Positions 1 through 7,716 of a DNA stretch of 15,730 bases are shown here, piece after piece (the first letter of the stretch is position 1; the number at the start of each line of letters is the position of its first letter). The translations under genes and the position numbers were made by a program. The stretch lies in contig JAFYAB010000024.1 of assembly GCA_017540945.1 (NCBI GenBank), forward strand, positions 1 through 15,730, written 5' to 3'. The stretch comes from Oscillospiraceae bacterium. Its GTDB lineage: Bacteria > Bacillota_A > Clostridia > Oscillospirales > Oscillospiraceae. The notes beneath the pieces are model-generated. The model had not been told where the DNA came from and did no database searches. It worked only from the letters and a program-made list of their open reading frames with translations.

Positions 1-59
1 AATAGTCAAACCGGAAACACGACAACGGGGGTTCGAAAGTAAAACATTTCGACGTTTCT
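1..59. repeat. 59-bp terminal direct repeat, left copy
   Basis: Bases 1-59 are identical to bases 15672-15730. Both copies stop exactly at the sequence ends, as expected when an assembler closes a cycle. The transposase stop codon TAG recurs here at 3-5. Inside is a small hairpin (TCGAAA at 33-38 with TTTCGA at 47-52) followed by a T-rich run, which could terminate transposase transcription on the plus strand. Bases 60-119 continue as AT-rich non-coding sequence, probably the rest of the IS 3' end. I could not recognise the IS terminal inverted repeat or a target duplication. Confidence 0.9.
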
Positions 60-119
60 CTTTTGGAATTGATCGTTTTTTTGATTTCTGAATTGGACGG
101 CAAAACGCTCGAAACCCGC

Positions 120-181
120 AAGAAATAAGGAAACAGAGGCTACAAATCGGACACTGATGGTTCGAATTTGCAACCTCTGTT
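120..181 (-). terminator. Rho-independent terminator of the rhamnose operon
   Basis: It lies just downstream of the rhaD stop codon on the minus strand. Outer arms AACAGAGG (132-139) and CCTCTGTT (174-181) pair perfectly. After a few mismatches CAAAT (143-147) pairs with ATTTG (166-170), then CGGA pairs with TTCG around a 9-base loop at 152-160. On the minus strand the stem is followed by a T-rich stretch (TTTCCTTATTTCTT). The T run is interrupted, so termination may be moderate. No T run follows on the plus strand. Confidence 0.6.
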
Positions 182-196
182 CAACAGACGGATCAG

Positions 197-1009
197 CTAC
201 TGCAAATATCCCTCTCTGGCTTGAACGCCGAAGCGGGCTTCGAGCTGGTGCATGGCCTCGTCGGTGATGGTGTTCACCAGGGGCAGATGGGCGATCTTCA
301 GCCAGATCTCGGCGGCCTTCTCAGCGGTTTCAATGAGGCCGAAGGTCTCGTCCAGATCCTTCCCCGCGCCGTAGATCCCATGCTGGGCCCAGACCACCAG
401 CCGGGCGGTCTCCATCTTCTTTGCGGTGGCCTCGCCGATCTCGTTGGTGCCGCAGAGCATCCAGGGCAGGACGTTGACGCCGTCGGGGAAGACCACGATG
501 CACTCGGTGCACATCTGCCAGAGGGTACGGGTGAACTTGATTTCGTCCAGATCGTGGACGTAGGTCATGGCCAGAAGATTCGCCGGATGGCAGTGCATGA
601 CGACGCGGTTGGCGGGATCGACCTTCAGCCGGGCCACATGGCTCATCATGTGAGCCGGGAATTCCGAGGTGAATTTACCGCCGTCGGTGAAGCCCCAGAG
701 GAGCTCCGCGTTCCTGCCGCCCTCCGTCAGCCGGACGACGCCAAGATTGATGGCTGGGTCATACTGTACATTCTTGAAATACTTGCCCGTTCCGGTCACA
801 AGGAAGTACGTCCCTTCCAACTCCGGCGCTGCAAAGCCTGTCGGAATGGTGCGGTGGACCCGGGTCAGGTCCAGGTATTCCTTCAATTCTTCCTCATCCA
901 GAAGCACGGAGACGTTGCCGCCGTTGCGCTCGTCCCAGCCGTGGGCGTACATGTTTGTAACGGTACGAATGAACTCCACCAGAAAGGGAGCGGTCATCAG
1001 GTCTTTCAT
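197..1009 (-). CDS. rhaD: Rhamnulose-1-phosphate aldolase
   Basis: This is a class II zinc aldolase that cleaves L-rhamnulose-1-phosphate to dihydroxyacetone phosphate and L-lactaldehyde, the last step of the classic rhamnose pathway in the cytoplasm. The product is 270 residues, close to the 274 of E. coli RhaD. Visible landmarks are NGGNVSV near residues 29-35, a TSEF segment with the likely catalytic Glu116, the metal site HCH (His139 and His141) and His210 in the motif AQHGIYG. Its ATG overlaps the rhaA stop by four bases (ATGA), so the two are translationally coupled. It is the last gene of the operon, followed by a terminator. No lactaldehyde reductase or dehydrogenase follows, so lactaldehyde must be handled by a gene elsewhere. 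Confidence 0.95.
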   Translation of the reverse strand: MKDLMTAPFLVEFIRTVTNMYAHGWDERNGGNVSVLLDEEELKEYLDLTRVHRTIPTGFAAPELEGTYFLVTGTGKYFKNVQYDPAINLGVVRLTEGGRNAELLWGFTDGGKFTSEFPAHMMSHVARLKVDPANRVVMHCHPANLLAMTYVHDLDEIKFTRTLWQMCTECIVVFPDGVNVLPWMLCGTNEIGEATAKKMETARLVVWAQHGIYGAGKDLDETFGLIETAEKAAEIWLKIAHLPLVNTITDEAMHQLEARFGVQAREGYLQ

Positions 1010-2268
1010 GCTCTTGCCTCCAATACGGATTTTTCATAGCGCTCCACCTCGGGGAACCACTCTCCGTCGGCGGGCTTGCCGCAGCGGCGGCAGTATTCGT
1101 CCCAGATCTCCCCGAAGGGCAGGGTCTTCAGCTCCTCCTGCAGCACCATGAGCTTGGTGAAATTGCCTCTGTCCTGGAGCTGTTTCAGTTCGGCGTTGGG
1201 TTGGAGCAGGGCGAAGAGCAGGCCCTTTTGCAGGTTCCGGTAACCCGTCACCCAAGCGCTGATTCGATTGATGCTGGCGTCGAAGTAGTCTAGGGCGATG
1301 TTGACCCGACCCTCGAGGCCGCCGCAGCGGACGATCTCCTTCGCGATCTCCCGGGTCTCGTCGTCGAAGCGCACCACGTGGTCGCTGTCCCAGCGGATGG
1401 GCCGGGTCACGTGCAGGGCGATCTCCGGGAAGAAGGCCAGCAGCGCCGGGATCTTGTCGCTGACCACCTCGGTGGGGTGGTAGTGGCCGTTGTCCATGAG
1501 CGGGATGCACTTGTCCCGGTTCATCGCAGCGTAGGACAGAGCGAACTCCGCGCTGCCCACGGTGTAGGCCTCCACGCCGATGCCGAAGACCTTGCTCTCA
1601 ATACAGGGCTTGACCTTGTCGAAATCGTAGGGCTCGGACAAAATCTCGTCGATGCTCTCCAGATAGCGCATCCGGGGCCCCATCCGGTCGGCGGGGATGT
1701 CCTTGAAGCCGTCGCCGGTCCAGATGTTCATCACGCAGGGCTGTCCCAACTCCTCCGCGAGATACGCGGAAATACGGATGCAGGCCTTGCCGTGCTCGAT
1801 CCAGAAGCGCCGGGTCTCCTCGTTGGGACTGGACAGGGTCAGCGGATCGCACTTTGGATGGGAGAAGAAGGTGGGATTGAAGTCGCAGCCCAGGCCCCGC
1901 TCCCTGCAGAAGTCAACCCAGAGCTGAAAGTGCTTGGGCTCCAGCTTGTCCCGGTCCGCCCAGCCGCCGGTTTCTTCGTTGAAGATGGCGTAGCTGGCGT
2001 GGAGGTTCATCTTCGGCCTGCCGGGGATCAGCTTCAGGACCTCGTCCAGGTCCGCCATGAGCTCGGCGGGCGTTCTCGCTCTGCCGGGGTAGCTGCCGGT
2101 GGTCTGGATGCCGCCGGTCAGGGGCTTCGAGGGGTCGGTGTCAAAGCCGCGAACATCGTCGCCCTGCCAGCAGTGCAGAGAGACGGGCACGGTTTTCAGC
2201 CTTTCGATGGCCGCCTCGACGTCCACGCCGAGGGCGGCGTATTTCTGTTTTGCTTCTTGATAGGACAT
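1006..2268 (-). CDS. rhaA: L-rhamnose isomerase
   Basis: It interconverts L-rhamnose and L-rhamnulose, the first step of rhamnose catabolism, as a metal-dependent TIM-barrel enzyme in the cytoplasm. The product is 420 residues, against 419 in E. coli RhaA. Recognisable family segments include the N-terminal SYQEAKQKYAALGVD, HCWQGDDVRGFD, CDFNPTFFSHPK, MDNGHYHPTE and LALDYFDASINR, which supply the metal-binding and catalytic residues. The start at 2268 is chosen because GGAGGG sits nine bases upstream. The frame stays open further upstream to 2343, but that stretch runs through the palindromic repeat and does not look like RhaA. The 3' end overlaps rhaD by four bases. Confidence 0.95.
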   Translation of the reverse strand: MSYQEAKQKYAALGVDVEAAIERLKTVPVSLHCWQGDDVRGFDTDPSKPLTGGIQTTGSYPGRARTPAELMADLDEVLKLIPGRPKMNLHASYAIFNEETGGWADRDKLEPKHFQLWVDFCRERGLGCDFNPTFFSHPKCDPLTLSSPNEETRRFWIEHGKACIRISAYLAEELGQPCVMNIWTGDGFKDIPADRMGPRMRYLESIDEILSEPYDFDKVKPCIESKVFGIGVEAYTVGSAEFALSYAAMNRDKCIPLMDNGHYHPTEVVSDKIPALLAFFPEIALHVTRPIRWDSDHVVRFDDETREIAKEIVRCGGLEGRVNIALDYFDASINRISAWVTGYRNLQKGLLFALLQPNAELKQLQDRGNFTKLMVLQEELKTLPFGEIWDEYCRRCGKPADGEWFPEVERYEKSVLEARA

Positions 2269-2291
2269 GGAATAATCCCTCCGTAATATGG

Positions 2292-2360
2292 TGTAGGGAC
2301 AGCCATTGGCTGTCCGCGGACAAACACTACCCATAAAGGGCACAGGTGCTTGTCCCTACA
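2292..2360 (+). repeat. Small palindromic (MITE-like) repeat between rhaB and rhaA
   Basis: This 69-bp unit has perfect 10-bp terminal inverted repeats, TGTAGGGACA (2292-2301) and TGTCCCTACA (2351-2360). An internal palindrome has arms GGACAGCCA (2297-2305) and TGGCTGTCC (2307-2315) around a single T. The style (GTAGGG, then a hairpin centred on CATTG, then CGGAC) resembles short repeats I associate with Oscillospiraceae genomes; that link is from memory and not tested. The rhaB stop codon lies inside the right-hand terminal repeat. The unit carries no gene of its own. In the mRNA it would fold as an intercistronic hairpin. Confidence 0.7.
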
Positions 2361-3774
2361 AGCCGATTTGAATTTTCAGATTCCCGATGGCTGTTGCCTC
2401 AATGGGCAGAGCGATTACCTGCTTTCCGGTATATTCTTCGGTAAGCCGGTTCAGAAATTGGTTTTTCGCGCCGCCGCCGACGATGTAAAGCTTGTTGTAG
2501 GTTCTGCCCGTATTCCGCTCCAGCTCGTCCAGGGCCTTCCGGTAGGAGAGAGCCAGGGATCGATAGGCGCAGCCGAAGTAGTCGCCGGTGCTGAGCCCCA
2601 AGGCGCGGCCCCGGAGCTCCGCCAGCAGCTTCGGCGGCATGTTGGTGATTTCAAAATGGGCGGGGTCCCGCCGCTCGTCGGTCAGGCCCAGGGCCTGGTC
2701 AAAGGCGGTCTTCATGCTGACGGGAGAGAGGAAACGCCCATCATTGGCGTCCACGACTCGGTCAAAGCTGCTTGCCTCCGCTTCCGCGATGATCTCACTC
2801 CAGGGCTTGTCCGGGCAGAGCTCGGCACGCAGGCGGTTCACCAGCCACATACCCATGATGTTCTTCTGGCAGCGGTTATAGCCCACGCCGCCCTCGTTGG
2901 ACCAGTTGGCGGCCTCGCTGGCCTTATCGGTCAGCGGTTTTTTTGTTTTGACGCCCAGCAGGGACCAGGTGCCGCTGGATATATACGGTGCGGTGTCCCG
3001 TGGCGCACAATGTGCGCCGCTACCCGACCATGACCCTTGATTCATCGGAATACCCTCCACCGCCGATGCCGTGTCATGGGTGGCGCAGAGGACGACGCGG
3101 CACTGACCGCCGAGCTCCTCCGCCACTTCGGGAAGCAGGGGCCCGAGGACGGTTCCGGGCTGAGACAGCTTGGGGAACAAGCGTTCCGGCAGGCCGAGAC
3201 GCTGAATCATCTCCCGGTCAAATTCCAGGGTTTTCGCGTTGATCAGGCCGGTGGTGGTGGCGTTGGTGAATTCCTTCTTCTTGACGCCGGTGAGCTTGTA
3301 CATCAGATATTCCGGCACCATGAGAAAATCCGTGGCCCGGTCAAGGCGTCCAGTCTGTTTGTCCTCCGCCAACTGGTAGACCGTGTTGAACAGCTGGAAC
3401 TGGCTGCCGGTGCGACGATACAGTTCAGAAAACGAGACGGCGGCGTGGACCTCCTCGTGGATGGCCTCGGTGCGGTGATCCCGGTAGGCATAGCAGGGCC
3501 AGATTTCCATGTCGCCGTCCAGCAGGACGTAATCACAGCCCCAGGTATCAACGGACAGGCTTTCGATTGCCGGATAAGCTGCAAAGGCCGCCCGGATGCC
3601 CGCCTTCACGTGGGAGAACAGGGCCTCCATGTCCCAGACCAGATGCCCGTCTTGTTCGGTCACGCCGTTAGGAAAGCGGTAGACCTCCTCGGTTTGAAGT
3701 GTTCCGCCATCCATCCAGCCGACAATATGTCTTCCCGATGATGCTCCGATGTCAATGGCAAGGTAATATTTCAT
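2356..3774 (-). CDS. rhaB: Rhamnulokinase, with in-frame repeat insertion and shortened C terminus
   Basis: An FGGY-family sugar kinase that phosphorylates L-rhamnulose at O1 with ATP, in the cytoplasm. The product is 472 residues. Seen: an N-terminal ATP-binding segment (YYLAIDIGASSGR, residues 3-15), VDTWGCDY (75-82), ATHDTASAV with catalytic base Asp234, and YISSGTWSLLG (264-274). The ADP-site motif YIVGGGAKNQFLNRL lies near the C terminus. Two oddities: residues 251-260 come from a palindromic repeat and lengthen the loop between Asp234 and the next motif by about 13 residues relative to E. coli RhaB. The protein also ends at AIGNLKIQIGL, where family members continue for tens of residues, because its TAG stop lies inside another repeat. 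The Shine-Dalgarno is weak (AGGA, distant), and the start is six bases after the GH78 stop, suggesting coupling. It is probably functional but worth testing. Confidence 0.92.
   Translation of the reverse strand: MKYYLAIDIGASSGRHIVGWMDGGTLQTEEVYRFPNGVTEQDGHLVWDMEALFSHVKAGIRAAFAAYPAIESLSVDTWGCDYVLLDGDMEIWPCYAYRDHRTEAIHEEVHAAVSFSELYRRTGSQFQLFNTVYQLAEDKQTGRLDRATDFLMVPEYLMYKLTGVKKKEFTNATTTGLINAKTLEFDREMIQRLGLPERLFPKLSQPGTVLGPLLPEVAEELGGQCRVVLCATHDTASAVEGIPMNQGSWSGSGAHCAPRDTAPYISSGTWSLLGVKTKKPLTDKASEAANWSNEGGVGYNRCQKNIMGMWLVNRLRAELCPDKPWSEIIAEAEASSFDRVVDANDGRFLSPVSMKTAFDQALGLTDERRDPAHFEITNMPPKLLAELRGRALGLSTGDYFGCAYRSLALSYRKALDELERNTGRTYNKLYIVGGGAKNQFLNRLTEEYTGKQVIALPIEATAIGNLKIQIGL
2995..3024 (-). 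repeat. Palindromic repeat inserted in frame within rhaB
   Basis: A perfect palindrome, GGCGCACA (3002-3009) and TGTGCGCC (3011-3018) around one base, sits inside the rhaB coding frame. Read on the minus strand, GGTAGC, then the CATTG-centred hairpin, then CGGGACA, match the layout of the repeat at 2292-2360; an ungapped alignment by eye gives 18 identities in 31 positions, with most differences inside the stem. It encodes rhaB residues 251-260 (GSGAHCAPRD). The true edges of the insertion cannot be set by eye; the extra loop suggests about 39 bp. Confidence 0.55.
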
Positions 3775-3780
3775 TGTCTT

Positions 3781-5292
3781 TCACATTCCTGTTTGCTGAT
3801 TTCTCAGAAAATAAGCGGGGCCGCAGCTCCAAGCGTGGCAGTAGCTGTTGACGACGGTGCCGCCATAGGGCGACGCCTGCGGGTTTTCCGGATCGTAGAG
3901 CTCCCAAAAGGTGTCGGCGCCGCGTTCCACCATGCCCCCCCAGTACTGTTTCAGGACGGAAAGTGCCTTCTGTCCCTGCCCGATTTCCAGCAGTGCCTGC
4001 ACGTAGTGGTGATAGGCGTAGGGCGTGATCATCCCGAGCGCTTCCATGCCCTCCATCCGGGTAAACAGCGCGGCTGCCTCCTGCTTGGAAAGCACGCCGC
4101 CCAGTACCATCCAGATCTGGCTTGCCCAGGAGATCTGTCGCGCCGCACCGCTGACAAAGCAGCCTGCGGTCTCATCCCAGAAGCGGGCACGAGCCGCCCG
4201 GAGCCCTGCGTCCCATCTTGCGCGGAGCAGGGCCTGCACAGGATCGGACAGCAGAGCGGCGATTTTCTCCCCTGCCTGCAGGCAGTAGAGATAGACGCCC
4301 ATCAGGGCTGCCTGCTTGTTCAGCTCCAGGGACCAGTCGATGAAGCACCAGCCGAGCCGGTCGCTGTCCGGGAAGACCCCGTCCTGCAGGCGCTCGTTGG
4401 CCTGCTCCAGCTGCCGCAGCGCGGTGGGCCAGAGCTCCCGCAGGGTATCCGAGTCGCGGCTGGCCTCATAGTAATCCAGAAGAGCCGGAACAAACAGCAT
4501 GGAGTAATCCGGGAGACAGGTGTCGTCCGCCTCCGGCTCCGGCTCCAGGAAGATGGCCGCGCTGAGCAGTCCGTCCTCCCTGGGCAGGGCCGCAAACAGA
4601 TACAGGCAGCCCTTGACCATGTCGAGATTGCGGTAGGTCCGGTAGTTTGCCTGGGCCTGCAGGCGGAGATCCCCCAGCCACAGGCGGCGGTCCCGCTTCG
4701 GTCCGTCTTCAAACACCTGCTGCATACAGTTGTGCAGGGTGCGGCAGGCCACGGCGTCCATGCGGTCCAGCTGCTCGTCGCCGGAGGCCAGCGGCGTCAG
4801 CCGGGCTTCGTCCGCGGAGGAGACCGCGGTACAGAGCGCCTCCTCCACCGTGAGCCGGTATTTGGAGCTGACGTCCATCACCTCCAGCTGCACATAACGG
4901 AACGCATAGCGCCGGGGCAGGTGAAGCGTGCAGGGCAGCACGTCCACGTGGAGCTGCTCAGTCTGGATCCAGCTGGTGCTGATCCAGCCGTGATAATCTT
5001 CTGCACGCTCAAAGAGCTCGATCTGCTGCTCCGCGAACTGCAGCCGGATCCAGGCCGGCGCGTCCGGATGGCTGCCTGCGGAGCCCAGCTTCAGGCTTAA
5101 ATACCCGACCTGGTGATTGCCGAAGTCAAAGCAGAGCTTGTCGCCCTTTTTCATTGGCTTCCGTTCCGTCTCCACAGCCCGGATCCCGTCTTCCGTTCTC
5201 TCAAAGCGCAGGCATCGGACAGCCGGAACGAGTTTCTCCTTCGGCGTCGGCAGGCAGGCCAGGGCGGTTTTCAAAAAAGCTTCGTTTCGCAT
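3781..5292 (-). CDS. GH78-type alpha-L-rhamnosidase, short cytoplasmic form
   Basis: It is predicted to hydrolyse terminal alpha-L-rhamnose from imported oligosaccharides or glycosides. The product is 503 residues: an N-terminal beta-sandwich (about 1-165), an alpha/alpha six-hairpin barrel (about 170-495) and a very short tail. The acid-bearing motif EDGPKRDRRLWLGDL (195-209) matches the DGxKRDRxxWxGD signature of GH78, and TFWELYDP (461-468) supplies the likely general base Glu464. The final SYCHAWSCGPAYFLRN is typical of the family end. There is no signal peptide, so it acts inside the cell, like compact two-domain GH78 enzymes. ATG at 5292 is preferred because AAGGAG stands eight bases upstream; an earlier ATG at 5310 lies before that site. 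The first 22 bases overlap the end of pgmB. Hydrolysis of unsaturated rhamnogalacturonide is another possibility. Confidence 0.85.
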   Translation of the reverse strand: MRNEAFLKTALACLPTPKEKLVPAVRCLRFERTEDGIRAVETERKPMKKGDKLCFDFGNHQVGYLSLKLGSAGSHPDAPAWIRLQFAEQQIELFERAEDYHGWISTSWIQTEQLHVDVLPCTLHLPRRYAFRYVQLEVMDVSSKYRLTVEEALCTAVSSADEARLTPLASGDEQLDRMDAVACRTLHNCMQQVFEDGPKRDRRLWLGDLRLQAQANYRTYRNLDMVKGCLYLFAALPREDGLLSAAIFLEPEPEADDTCLPDYSMLFVPALLDYYEASRDSDTLRELWPTALRQLEQANERLQDGVFPDSDRLGWCFIDWSLELNKQAALMGVYLYCLQAGEKIAALLSDPVQALLRARWDAGLRAARARFWDETAGCFVSGAARQISWASQIWMVLGGVLSKQEAAALFTRMEGMEALGMITPYAYHHYVQALLEIGQGQKALSVLKQYWGGMVERGADTFWELYDPENPQASPYGGTVVNSYCHAWSCGPAYFLRNQQTGM

Positions 5293-5945
5293 GGGGAGTT
5301 CTCCTTGCATGATACGATCTTCAGCAGATCTTGGATTGCGTTCATATTGTAGTCGCCCGCGCCTGCTTTTGCGGCGTCTCCGACACAGGCGGCCTGCATG
5401 CCGCCCCGGTGCGCGGCTTCGGCGCCGGCGACCGCGTCCTCCACCACAAGGCAGTCCTTCGGCTCCAGATCCAGCATTTGCGCCGCCTTCAAAAAAACTT
5501 CGGGATCGGGTTTGCTGTTCGTGATGTTGTTGCCGTCGGAAACGGCGTCGAAAAAGCCGCCAAGGCCCAGCTGCTGCAGGATAAACGGCGTGTTCTTCGA
5601 GGAGGAGCCGATGGCCAGCCTGATCCCCCTCGCCCGGAGGGCAAGCAGCGTGGTTTTTACGTCCTCCGGCAGGTCGGCCGGCGTCATTGCGGCCAGGAGG
5701 GATTTGTAGGTCTCGTTTTTCTGTTCGGCCAGCGCGAGCTTTTCCGCCTCGGCCAGCGGCTCGGGGTAGTCCTCCAGCACGATGTCCAGACTTGCCATCC
5801 GGCTCACGCCCCGCAGACGGTTGTTTTTTTCACGGTCAAAGGCCACGCCCAGCTCCTCCGCCAGGCGTTTCCACGCCTGATAGTGGTATTCATCCGTAAA
5901 GCAGATGACGCCGTCCAGGTCGAAAATGATGCCTTGATACTTCAT
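5271..5945 (-). CDS. pgmB: Beta-phosphoglucomutase
   Basis: A HAD-superfamily enzyme that converts beta-D-glucose-1-phosphate to glucose-6-phosphate in the cytoplasm. The product is 224 residues; the well-studied Lactococcus lactis enzyme has 221. The match covers the specificity elements: FDLDGVI with nucleophile Asp9 and acid/base Asp11, the cap motif EYHYQAW with His21, LRGVSR, SSSKNTPF, the SKPDPEVF lysine and VVEDAVAG. These are specific to beta-PGM and not general HAD phosphatases. The start at 5945 has AAAGGAG seven bases upstream and lies 11 bases after the GH3 stop. Beta-PGM normally partners an enzyme that makes beta-glucose-1-phosphate, usually a GH65 phosphorylase. No GH65 gene is here; the adjacent GH3 gene is the candidate source. 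The 3' end overlaps the GH78 gene. Confidence 0.93.
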   Translation of the reverse strand: MKYQGIIFDLDGVICFTDEYHYQAWKRLAEELGVAFDREKNNRLRGVSRMASLDIVLEDYPEPLAEAEKLALAEQKNETYKSLLAAMTPADLPEDVKTTLLALRARGIRLAIGSSSKNTPFILQQLGLGGFFDAVSDGNNITNSKPDPEVFLKAAQMLDLEPKDCLVVEDAVAGAEAAHRGGMQAACVGDAAKAGAGDYNMNAIQDLLKIVSCKENSPCETKLF

Positions 5946-5956
5946 TGCCTGCTCCT

Positions 5957-7642
5957 TTACCATGCCAGGTATTCCTTCCCACAGAAGGGATCCACCGGCG
6001 ATTTCCCGACAAAGGGACTTCTGCCCATCAGCTTCTCCGCCACGGCCTTCAGCATCGTGTCGTGATTGGAATAGGCGTTGAGATAGGTTTTGACCATCGG
6101 TACGTCAATGAGGTGATAGGGATTGGCAAGGCTGATAAACAACACGGGCCGTTCCTCCACAAACCAGGGCACGTTATTTCCGTTGCCCCAGAAAGTAAAC
6201 CAGCTCAGACGGTTCGTCACCTTGTTGGAGGCGTTCTCCACGTTGCCCAGGTAGATCACCAGATCGTACTGCTCCTTGAAGTGTTCTACCCGGAAGTCGG
6301 CGGTCTCAAACTGCTCGCGCACGTAGCGCGTTACCTGAAAGCCCTCTTTTCCCAGCAGCGCTTCGAAGGTGTTCAGAATCCGCTCGTTGGAAGGGAAGTC
6401 GCCCAGGATCTCCAAGAGGACCTTCGGCGTCTTTTTCGCGTTCAGGGGCAGAAGCGCCTGCGTGTCCTTGACCAGGGTGACAGCCCTTTCGGCGCAGTCC
6501 TCGGCCCAGGCCAGGTGCTGCGGGCAGCGAAGGAGCTCCAGCGCGGCTTCGGACGGAACGACGTCGGTCTTTTTCCGCTTGTGCAGGCCGAGGGAGGCCT
6601 TTGCCGCAAGGATCCTCGTCACCGCCTCGTCCAAACGCCCGCGGGAGAGGATGCCGCTTTTCAGTCCGGCCTTCATATAGCCGAAGTCCTCCTCCAGATC
6701 CTTGTTGAACAGAAACAGATCGCAGCCGGCTTCAATGGCATAGGGCACGGCCCGGCGGCGCTCCATGGCGCAGGAGAAGCCCACCATACAGGTGGAATCT
6801 GTCACGATGAGTCCGTTGAAGCCCAGCCGTTCCCGCAGCAGACCCTGCAGCAGCTCCGGGGAAAGGGTGGCAGGCACCAGCCTGTCCGGGTGCCGGGGAT
6901 TGAAGCGCTTCTGCCAGGCGGGCTGGGCGATGTGGCCCACCATGACGGTCTGGGCGCCGTCCTCAATCAGGCCTCGGTAGATCTTCCCGTAGGTTGCGTC
7001 CCACTCCTCGCAGCTCAGGTCGTTGACGGAGGTCAGGATGTGCTGATCCACCTCGTCGCAGCCGTCGCCGGGGAAATGCTTGACGGCGACAAGGACGTTT
7101 TCCTCTTTTGCGCCTTTCAAATACTGCCTGCCGCAGGCGAGGACAAAGTCCGGGTCGTTTCCGTAGGTACGGACGTTGGTAATGGGATTGCGCCAGTTGC
7201 GGTCCACGTCCACCACCGGGGCAAAGGCCCAGTTGCAGCCGACGGCGTGCCCCTCGGCGCAGCTGATCTTGCCCAGCCGGTAGGCGCTTTCCGGGTCTCC
7301 GGTGGCGGCGGCCTGCATTTGCTTGCCGAAGCAGGTACCGTCTACGGCAATACCGGTGCCCCCCTCCTCCAGATTCGCGCCGATCAGCAGCGGAATCCTG
7401 CTGTGCTCTTGCAGATAGCGATGGGTTTGCTGCATCTCTTTTGCGTCGCCGCAGCGATACATGATGCCGCCGATCCGATACCGGTCCAGAAACGTATCCA
7501 GGTATGCAGGCGCGCCGGAGTAGCCGATTGGCACAAAGAGCTGGCCGAGCTTTTCCTCGTCGGTCATGGACTCCAGGGTACGGTTGACCCAGGAAACCGC
7601 CTCTTCGTCCAGAAAAAACGGATTTGCAGATAAATCAATCAT
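5957..7642 (-). CDS. GH3 beta-glycosidase or phosphorylase with NagZ-type Asp-His dyad
   Basis: A 561-residue family GH3 protein without a signal peptide: TIM barrel (about 15-350) and C-terminal alpha/beta domain (about 385-555). The signature KHFPGDGCDEVDQH (188-201) fits the NagZ subfamily pattern, with Asp199 and His201 as the acid/base dyad; the usual Ser or Thr between them is Gln. The nucleophile is Asp282 in LIVTDSTCM. Dyad-type GH3 enzymes are known as beta-N-acetylglucosaminidases, and at least one, Cellulomonas fimi Nag3, acts as a retaining phosphorylase that also accepts glucosides. Because pgmB follows 11 bases later, release of beta-glucose-1-phosphate is a reasonable prediction, but plain hydrolysis of beta-glucosides or beta-GlcNAc remains possible. 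The start at 7642 has AAGGGG upstream. A strong hairpin precedes the gene and separates it from the transporter genes. Confidence 0.85.
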   Translation of the reverse strand: MIDLSANPFFLDEEAVSWVNRTLESMTDEEKLGQLFVPIGYSGAPAYLDTFLDRYRIGGIMYRCGDAKEMQQTHRYLQEHSRIPLLIGANLEEGGTGIAVDGTCFGKQMQAAATGDPESAYRLGKISCAEGHAVGCNWAFAPVVDVDRNWRNPITNVRTYGNDPDFVLACGRQYLKGAKEENVLVAVKHFPGDGCDEVDQHILTSVNDLSCEEWDATYGKIYRGLIEDGAQTVMVGHIAQPAWQKRFNPRHPDRLVPATLSPELLQGLLRERLGFNGLIVTDSTCMVGFSCAMERRRAVPYAIEAGCDLFLFNKDLEEDFGYMKAGLKSGILSRGRLDEAVTRILAAKASLGLHKRKKTDVVPSEAALELLRCPQHLAWAEDCAERAVTLVKDTQALLPLNAKKTPKVLLEILGDFPSNERILNTFEALLGKEGFQVTRYVREQFETADFRVEHFKEQYDLVIYLGNVENASNKVTNRLSWFTFWGNGNNVPWFVEERPVLFISLANPYHLIDVPMVKTYLNAYSNHDTMLKAVAEKLMGRSPFVGKSPVDPFCGKEYLAW

Positions 7643-7664
7643 GGAGAACGCCCCTTTTTGGAAA

Positions 7665-7695
7665 CAGCCTCTTTCCGTTCGCGGGAAAGAGGCTG
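7665..7695 (-). promoter_or_regulatory. Intercistronic hairpin between permease and GH3 genes
   Basis: Perfect 12-bp arms CAGCCTCTTTCC (7665-7676) and GGAAAGAGGCTG (7684-7695) enclose a 7-base loop. On the minus strand the stem is followed by TTTCC and then AAAAAGG, which is the ribosome binding region of GH3. The T run is too short for a strong terminator, so partial termination or mRNA end-protection is likelier, lowering expression of the catabolic genes relative to the transporter. Confidence 0.6.
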
Positions 7696-7716
7696 CAAGT
7701 GTTATCTTTCACCGCG

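Noticed and set aside
2269..2343. An N-terminal extension of RhaA starting at 2343
   Set aside because: The extension is translated repeat sequence, and the ATG at 2268 has a proper ribosome binding site and gives the family length.
5945..7633. A 562-residue open frame on the plus strand opposite GH3
   Set aside because: The GH3 reading has catalytic motifs and a ribosome binding site; the antisense frame has neither.
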